The position numbers were made by a program, and so were the translations under genes. A stretch of DNA of 12,577 bases from Phycisphaerae bacterium. GTDB taxonomy: Bacteria; Planctomycetota; Phycisphaerae; Sedimentisphaerales; SG8-4. Of this stretch, positions 1 to 9,100 are shown piece by piece. The notes below the pieces were generated by a model, which saw nothing but the letters and a program-made list of their open reading frames with translations, ran no database searches and was not told the origin of the DNA. How positions within the stretch are numbered: position 1 is the first letter of the stretch; every line of letters starts with the position of its first letter. The stretch is taken from contig JAUXAH010000026.1 of the NCBI GenBank assembly GCA_030614945.1, positions 1-12,577 of the forward strand, given 5' to 3'.

Positions 1-153
1 ACGGTCGTTGCCGCCGCCGGAGACGCACTCGAAGTAATATTCTACATCTGAGCCGCAGTAATAGTCAATGGCTGTTGTCGCAGTCATAGTAATTGAGTCC
101 GGCCCGACCGCGACAGGGGGAACCTCCCACGTCATCGGGTCCGGCTCTGGAAG
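1..153 (-). other. Third FN3-like unit, cut by the window edge
   Basis: Residues 3402-3452 start 'LPEPDPMTW' and include 'VEYYFECVSGGG', matching the first half of the two FN3-like units that follow the protease. The remainder, and the true C-terminus of the protein, lie to the left of the window. Confidence 0.75.
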
Positions 154-3100
154 CTCCTCTTCCATTGATGGGTAATTATCCGTAAAGATTGTATAATCAA
201 GAAAGTTAACGACCCTGTCTCGATTCAAATCCTTCTCGTGACACCAATACGGGAAGCCACAGCCTTCGTCGAGCCAATGCATGAGGAACCGCGTAAGATC
301 AGCTAAGTCCACATCACCATCATAATCAAAGTCACCGACCAAATGGGAACTCAGAATATAGTGATAGCCCATATCCACAATGCCGGCATCAATTACCCTG
401 TCTGTCCGTGTCGTGTGTCTGTACATATCGAGAGAATGTGCGTCCCCGCTGCCAGCATCGACACAGACACTATCGTCCAATTGCCCCGCAGCCACCTGAC
501 TTAGATAGTAATCGCCCTGTGGCCCGGCTACGAAGCACGGGTCTTCCCCAATGTTGTGGCTGTCGGGATACCAGGTTTCGCTGTCGGGATCATAGTTGAT
601 TGTGCAACCCTCCTCAATATGGACGGGAGGCCCGGGCGAAAGCAACCCAATCAAGCCCATAATCACGTCAACCACTTCGTCGGAACTAGCCGCCTCGAGC
701 ATTATGCCTTCTGTTCCTTCAGCCAGACTGTTGAAGTATCCTGCTGCTGTAGGATCGCCTCTAACCAGGACTGAGCACACGCTTATCGGTTCCCCTGCCT
801 GTGCTGCTGCAATAATATCGGCAAGTGTATAATCCGTAAAAGGTTCAGGATCATGTGGCGGGGCATCAGCCATAAGAAGAATTACTCTACTTACACCCGA
901 ACCGGTGCGCCACTCTCCAGGTCCCAGTGATTCAGGGTCCGCCCCATGCAGGTTGCCGCCCAGTGCGGCCTCCAGTAAGCTGTGGTCAATACAATGCATC
1001 AACGCCGAGTAGACCGACTCCGCCCAATCGGCGCCGGCGCCCAGCGTTATCGAATCAATCGCAGCTACTATTGTAGCGGGATCGGTTTCGAATACCAAAT
1101 CATCATTATATGGATAATCTATGTCAGGAGAACCATAAGGCGGCTCGTTAAAATCCCGATAGTCTACCACGGCAATCCTGAAATCTGGCATCCTATCCGC
1201 TATCTTACCGACGATTTCCACTGCCGAAGCTTTGACGGCGTCGAGGTCACCGCCCATACTGCCGGTTGTGTCTATGCAGAAAACGAGATCGAGCACCGTT
1301 GGTGCCTCATCGGGCTCATGGATGTTACTGTAGGAGACGTTCACCGTGGAGGGTCTTGGGTCGTGCTCATCGCCGCTGCCTATTGCGAGCTGGGAGCCAG
1401 CACCGGCTAAGTTACCCCAGATAATACTGTTAATAACTTTGGTATAATTTCCATACGAACAGTACAGGCCGCCGCCATATCCGTCAGCAAATCTATCTCC
1501 TGTAACCCTGTTGTATGCAATCGTACAATTGATAATGTTGGGCTCCGAGTTCCAATTGGCCGAAATACCTCCGCCGTCTCTGTCGGCTGTGTTTTCGGTT
1601 ATCAGGCAGTTCTTGAACAGCACCGTCTCGTAGCCGGCGGCATAGATTCCACCACCGGAACAACTGGTGGTGTTGTTGTTAAACAGACAGTCAACGATAC
1701 GTGCCCCCGATGAGGAGCACACCATACCACCTCCCTGTCCGAGCACATCCTCAATAGGCGGGCCGACCAAAAGGTCTATGTCCGGACTTTCAAAACTCAC
1801 CTCATAATATAAGTTCGGGTCTCTCGTCACAAAGGGGTCACTCGCATTCGGGTCAAAATACTCGACATAAGTATATCCGGTATTATTTTGGGTAAAGTTG
1901 CTTCCGATAATTATCGGCGTACTTTCGTCGCCGCAGAACATTGCCCCGCCTTGATAGGCATAGTTATCGATGAAGTTGCAGTCCTCGATGGTCGGTGCCG
2001 TATCCACCCAGAAAACAGCTCCGCCAATGGTCGCAGCGTTATCGGTGAAAGTGCAGTTTATCAATTTCGCTGAGTGAGCACTTCCAGGATTTACTTTAGG
2101 TGTTAATGTGCCGTAAGCCAATCCACCACCATAAGTCATATAGGGGCTGTGGTTTGCTGTGGGAACATCACTATCAGCCACGTTGTCGGTGAAATTGCAG
2201 TCAATAAATGTCGGCGCCGAGCCGACCTCGCAGTATATCCCTGTCCCGAAACTCTCTAATCTCTCATGATAATCAGGCCATCTGAAGTTAATCCGCGAGT
2301 CTCCACCGACACCACAATAGCCGCTTTCGGTTCGATTGTCCTCAAAGGTACAATCAATGAAATCAGGCTCGCTGGTCGAATCGACATAAACTGCTGCACC
2401 CATAGCGGTGTACAGCCAGTAATCGTCATAGGTTCCAAAAGTAGTAGTACCAATTATGTTTCCTTCATCATCAACTATGAGGTAATACAGAAGATTTCCA
2501 TAGCGGTCCCTCGGGTACCACCAGCCAAGTCCCAATGCCTCCCACCAGGCCTCGTCGTGCTCCTTAAACGTCCAGCTGCCGCCTCTGCCGCCATATCCGT
2601 CCGGGGTAACATTACCGTTGCCGCCGTCGCCTCCAGTGCCTCCATAGGCCGCACAATTGATAATCTGTACAGCCTTCAGGGTTGGGCTGCCGTTTTCGAT
2701 ATAAATTGCGCCGCCATAGGCGCTGCCTCCCCATCCGCCGTTGCCGCCGTTGACATTGTCGTCGTCACCGTCGTGACCGTCGCCGCCATCACCTGCCGTA
2801 ATCGAAACATCATCAATCACAATATTCACAAGGGTAGGAGAAGCGTCAATAATATCAATTGCTCCGGAGCGGATAACGGAACCGTTGGAGCCGGGATCTC
2901 CCGGGTCCTCCCCATCCAAACCATCCATGGCATGCCAATGCGTATTTCTCATAGTAAAGCCGGTAAGGACTGTCTCGGGTCCCACTCCATAGAGCACTAT
3001 CTGGTAACCCTGCAAAATAGTGTTAGCCACAACGTTGGGGTCATCCGGATTGGTAGAACTGAGAGTAATGTTCTTGCCCCAGATGACGATACCCCCGAGA

Positions 3101-6100
3101 TGCAGACCGGCTCCATGTGTATAACCAGGATGCCTGTAGAGCCCGGGAGAGATAACAATCTGGTCACCCTCCTCGGCAGCATCAATTGCTCTCTGGATGG
3201 TCGGATAGTCTGACGGAACCGAGATGACCCTCGGCTTTCCAAACTGGACAGAGACGGCTTTGTCCGAGCTCATAACAACAACATTGATGAGAGCCGTTGA
3301 GCCATCGTTGATGGTCCCGGACCAGCCTGCAACGCGGTAGCCCGCATCGGGAGTGGCAGTCAGTATTACCGCCGTGCCGCGATAGTAAGTGTAAATACGG
3401 GACACCGGGTCATAACTAATGGGGTCAGGTTCGGTCGGTTCAACCGTGCCGTGGCCGCCCACTACGGTAACGGTTAACTGAACTTCACGAAGACCTGCGA
3501 CACCCCTGTAGTGGTAACCCATATCTACAATGACGCTGTTAGGATTGGGGTTGTTGGGGTCGTAGGTATCAGGGAAGCTGTCGGTTCTGGTGGTATAGGT
3601 GTCCAGGCCAAGGTTTGCGGCAAGGTTACTTCCGGCATCCACACACGGACTATCGCTGCTCTGCCCTGCCGCCATTTGACTGAGGTAGTAGTCACCGAGC
3701 GGGCCAACTACAAACAGTGGGTTCTCGGCAATGTTACCACTGAGCCAGTTGAGGATACGTCCCGGCTCGACATGGATAGCTCCCGGGCTTTGTCCGCCCT
3801 GAATATCGCAATATGAAACTGTAAGCTCGGCCGGCCGCTGGATAATATTGGGGTCAGTAATGCTGCCTATCATAATCTGGTTGCCGCTGCTGCCACTGTT
3901 GCCCCAGACAATGCTGTCTTTAAGATTTGTTATGCTTTCGTAGGAGCAGCACAATCCGCCGCCTCTTCCGTGGTAGGTGGTATCTTCGGGATCGTACGCT
4001 GTATTGTCGGCGATTGTGCAATTGGAAATTGTTGGTGTTGTGAACCAGTAGGAGACAATCCCGCCGCCGTCTAAGACAGCCGAGTTTCCTTTGATTAGAC
4101 AGTTTTTAAGCGTTGGTGAGCTGGGGTCTCCGCCGAAATACACACCGCCGCCGGAGCCAGAGGCCGAGTTGTCACTTACGAAACAATTTTCGATAGTTGC
4201 ATCAGAGCTCCAGCAGAAGATTCCACCGCCGCCACCGTAGAACTCGCCCTCAAGGCCGTAACCAAGGGGGATAGTAAAGAGGATGGGAACACCATAAGCG
4301 ACAGGGACCAGGCGTTTTTCGGCTGTATTGCCACTGATTTTGCACCCTCTGATTGTCGGTGCACCCTCGTACCAGAACAGACCACCACCGTGGTTGGCGA
4401 TATTATCAAAGATGATGCAGTCGGAAATTGTTACCTCTGGGCCGTGACCGTACCAGTACATACCGCCTCCAAATATCGCCTCGTTGCCGGCGAAGTAACT
4501 GTTTTTGATTGTTACTGCGTCGGCCTCCTCCCAGTATATTGCCCCGCCGGAGCTAAATGACCCCAGAGCCGAACTGCCGGTGAAAATCGAGTCATTGATA
4601 TCCACAATGCAACCCTCTTCGAAGCACAGTCCGCCGCCATCAGCATGTGAGTTGTTACCGCACACATTGTTAGCAAAGTTACAGTCCGTGATTCTGGAAT
4701 TGCAGTCGTTCAGATAGTATTCGGCGCCGCCGCCGCCGTCAATTCCTACTCTGCCATCGCTTATTACCGCGCTCTCGCTTATTGTGCAGTTGGTAATCCT
4801 AACTGTGCAGCCGACATCGTAGTAATGAGCGCCTCCATAGCTCGAAGTGTAGCTATAACCCCACGGACCATCCGGCCCGTTAGTGTCGCCGCCCTCGCCG
4901 CCGGGCCAGTCGTACCCCACAACCTCGGTGGAGGCCTTACTGTTAATGATTACAGTATCCAGAACGGTAGGTTCGCAGTTTTCACGGTAAAGTATAGCGC
5001 CTCCCCATGACTCGCTGCCGTTCACACTGCCGGCGCCGCCTGGGCCGCCGGGGTTGCCATCGCCGCCATTGCCGCCGACGTTACCCATCCCCTGCGTTGT
5101 ACGAGAGTCGTCGATTATGCAGTTCTCTATTAACGGCTTGCAGCCGGGCTCAAAGTACATTGCGCCGCCGTAAGCCTCACCACCGTCACCGGCATCACCG
5201 CCAGGGAAGCCCACACCGGTGTTGGGGTCGGCGCCCTTAGCGTGGCCGCCACTGCCGCCATTTCCGCCGAGAGCGCGGGAGCCGATAATCTTACAATACC
5301 GGATGGTCGGACTACTGTTGGCGTCGAAGTATATCGCCCCGCCATAGCCATTGCCGCCACGGCCGCCATGGCCGCCGGGGCCATCAGGTATCCAATCATA
5401 CGCTGTTCGATCTAAACCATTCCCGCCATAACGACCCCCGGCGATGCAGTTTTTAATGATGCAATTAGAGATAATCGGGCTGCTCTCACCGAAGCCGGCT
5501 ATTGCTCCGCCATAGGCATACTCTCCATCACCGCCCGAGGGGTAGGCCCAGCCGGGCGGCCAGGAGGGAGGTGCCCGAACAGTATAAAAGCCGACGGCAT
5601 CGCCATTTATAATAGTGAAGCCGTCAATGGCGGCATCAGGGGCCTTTTCACCTCCTCGGAAGATAAAAGCACGCCCCCACCCTTGACAATCGATAATTGT
5701 GTCAGCAACATAGCAGGGGTCGTCCGGACGTTCGCTGACAACAGTAATTGACTTACCTCTAAAGTCAAGATTGCTCTCATAGTAAGTGCCGGCAGAGACA
5801 ATGACCTTGTCGCCGTGGAGGAAGGCCGCATCCATTGCGTCCTGGATGGAGTGATATTGTGCCGGAACGTAGAAACTCTGTGGCTGTCGGAACTCGACAG
5901 TAACGTACTTATCGGAATACATTGTTACGGTATTGTTGGGGTCCCACGATATATCATCATCGGTTCCAAACCACGCCTTGACCTCGTAACCGGTATTGGG
6001 TATTGCATTTAGGTCTACTATGGTCCCTGGGTTGACCAGTCGTGTGTTGGGGTCCCACATCTCGAAGGGGTCGTAGCCTCCCGAAGACGCTTTGAGTCTG

Positions 6101-9100
6101 CCGCCTTCACTGTTCATCACACTAATGTTTAGCTGATACTGGATTGCCGGTACTCTTGCGTCGTAGTGATAACCCATATCAACTCTATTCACGTCATCAT
6201 TATGGTCGGTGCGCGTGGTGAGGGGAAAACCAATAATTGCCGCAAGCGCTGAGGCAGGACCGTTTCCGGTATCGACGCACGGACTGTCTACCGACTGTCC
6301 CGCTGCGGTCTGGCCAAGATAGTAATTGTAATTCTGCTCGGTGAGACTGGTCGTTACAAAGTTCGGGTCTTGGTCTTTGACGCTGCCGGGATCCGGCAAA
6401 TAAAGCATAGGCCCCATCCCCGGAGGCCCCTGCCCCTCGAAGACGGCGTCCGGGCCGCCCTCGATGTCGCTATACCAGAGCATAACCGTTGCCATTGGGT
6501 TATTTGTCTCGAGGGGGTCACCTATCGCAATTTGTGGGCCGTATGCAGCCCTGTTATCCCACAAAATGCCGCCCACGATTTCGACGAAGGCATCATAACA
6601 GCTTACCCCTCCGCCGTTGCCGTAAAAGTTATAGCCGGGTACTTCGTTGCCTACTATTGTGCAGTTAGCTATTCTGGGCATAGCGCCGACGTTGCAGGAC
6701 AGGCCCGCACCATCCGAAAATGCATTATTGTCGGTTATAAGGCAGTTGATGAGCTCCTGCGTACCGCCGGGCAAATACGGACCCATGAAGCACACTGCAC
6801 CGCCGGAACCATCGGACAGATTGTCCATCATAACGCAGTTCTTGATTGTTGTCGAGCTGTCGTCACAGTAGAGCCCCGCACCCGAGCAGTAACTGCTTCC
6901 TGCTGCTAAATTGCCGCTTATCGTGCCGCTGCTAAAATCTGCCACGCTGTTGACCCAATATACTCCGCCGCCGTATACCGCACTATTATTGCTGATGCTA
7001 AAGTCATCGACTGTCACATCCGTCTCAACCAGACACATTCCCCCTCCGTCAAATGTCGCTGTATTACCGCTGACGGTGGAGTCTTTGACTGTCAGGATTG
7101 TATCTTCTAAATATATTCCTCCGCCGTATTGCGCTTGATTAGTGCTGACGATGGAGTTGTTAATTACTACCGAGGTGCCCACTAACGGCGCCCCGCCGAC
7201 ACCGCCGTAGATGCCGCCGCCTCTGCGACTACCAGTGGCGCTATTTCCGCTTGTCTCACAATTATTAAGCGTCAGCATGCCGCCGTAGCCGTACCAAATC
7301 CCGCCACCGTGACCAGCGGCTGCAAGATTGCCTGATATACTGCAATCATCAAACGTCAGCGAGGTGCCGGCGCCGCCCTCGCAATAAACCCCACCGCCGC
7401 CGCCGGCGCCAGTTGTGTTCCTGCTGATGTCAGTATCGCTGATAGTGCCTATATATCCGGCCCCTAAATATACCCCACCGCAGTAGGAAATGCCGCCACC
7501 GACACCTGAGGAACCGTTTGTTTCACCCCTTCCACCGGCCCCAGGCACAGGGGTAATGGAGTCATTATCGGTAATGGTACAATATGAGATAATTGCATTA
7601 CTACCGGCGGCACAGTAGATTCCGCCGCCGAAGACGTCGTTGAGGGCATTGCCGCCATTGCCGCCGGTTCCCTCGGGGTTATTGGGGTCGAAATCAGGTT
7701 CACCGTCCCCGCCATCACCGCCATTCGAAATAACGTTACAGTCGCTTATCGTGCAATATTCGATAATTGGACTACTGTTGGGGTCACAATGAATCGCGCC
7801 GCCATAAGCCGGAGCGTTATTGCCGCCGTCGCCGCCGGGGATGGCATTGGGGTCAGCATCAGGGTCGCCAGGTGCTCCGTCCCCGCCACTGCCGTCAGCG
7901 ACACAGCCGGTGATGACACATTTGCGAATAGTCGGGCTGCTGCCGATGCACCTTATAGCTCCACCAAAGGCATCTTGACCGGCGCCTCCAGCGCCACCCC
8001 CGGGACGAATATGACCGTTGATGATTGTGAAACCGGCTAAAACGCTGTCTGTGCCCTCACTATTTTGGAAAATGAAGGCACGGTGTGACATGAATGGACT
8101 GGGACCGCCTCCGCAGTTAATAATTGTTGTAGCGACTACATTTCGGTCGTCTGGGTTTTCGCTTCTTACGGTAATTGCCTTGCCGAGGAAGTCCAGGTCA
8201 CGGTTACCGAAGCCACCGTAAGTACCGGGATGAACAAGCACCGTATCGCCATAGCCGGCAGCGTCGATAGCTGCTTGAATCGTAGCATACGGGGCAGATG
8301 GTACCTCAAGTACTCGTGGCGGCGCCGCCAGCGTAACGGATGCCGTGCTTGACCACGCAGTTTCATTTTTATTCGCAGAGATGTCGCGCGCCTTTACCCT
8401 GAAACTATAGGTGGCGTAGGTAAGGCCTGATATCAGGTACGTTGGGTTAGTATTATCGGCATCCGTCCAGTCTCTGGTAAGACTCGGATGCGTCGTACAT
8501 TCGAACTTGTACTCCACCGGCTCGTTTTCATCACTGCTGATTTTCGCTGCCATACCTATCATAGTATCTGTAAATTTCCGTGGTTTCATCGACCATCGGC
8601 TCGGGTCGGGAAACGGAGAGGACGTGTCTGTGTTCAAATCGGTCGTAGCAGACTCTTCGACTGACCAGCCGCCTTCATTCTGGTTCGGGGAGGTGTCACG
8701 ATACTTCACCCTGAAGCTATATGTAGTGTTTTCAGCAAGGCCGGTCGCTACATATCCTGGACTGCTCTGCCAGCCGCTGTCGAAATTACTGTTGGTAACG
8801 CATTCGAAATAGTATTCTACGCCCGAGTCATCGGTAGCTTCCACGGATTCCATAGCGATTGTAAACCGCCCTGTTTGTTTAGGTTCCAGGCCCGGTTCCC
8901 ATTCCGCCGGGTCAGGCAGGGGCGGTGCGGTATCTTCGATATTGCCGATGGCACGCTCAAGGTTGATACGCGGCTTGGTTATCGGAACCGTCGGACGCCT
9001 ATCAATAACAGGGTCACCATAGGTGACCAAAAGGTCTTTGACTTCCGCAGGTGTAAGGTAACTTCCCATTCGAGCCAGGGCCGCAGACTGCAGAACGGCG

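Noticed and set aside
172..339. Evidence for a cellulosome
   Set aside because: Dockerin-type pairs are widespread in planctomycete secreted proteins without cohesins; no cohesin or cellulase domain is in view.
2266..3213. A 315-codon plus-strand ORF within the giant gene
   Set aside because: It lies antisense to β-helix rungs and an InlB-like linker that are plainly coding on the minus strand, shows no recognisable domain, and has no RBS-supported start.
5000..5450. Gly/Asp-rich loops as RTX calcium-binding nonapeptides
   Set aside because: The loops read 'GGNGGDG' and similar but lack the regular GGxGxDxLx nine-residue period and its hydrophobic position; they are β-helix loop insertions.
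6370..6909. A 179-codon plus-strand ORF
   Set aside because: Shadow of β-helix module 1; no family features, and the minus frame is continuous and motif-bearing here.
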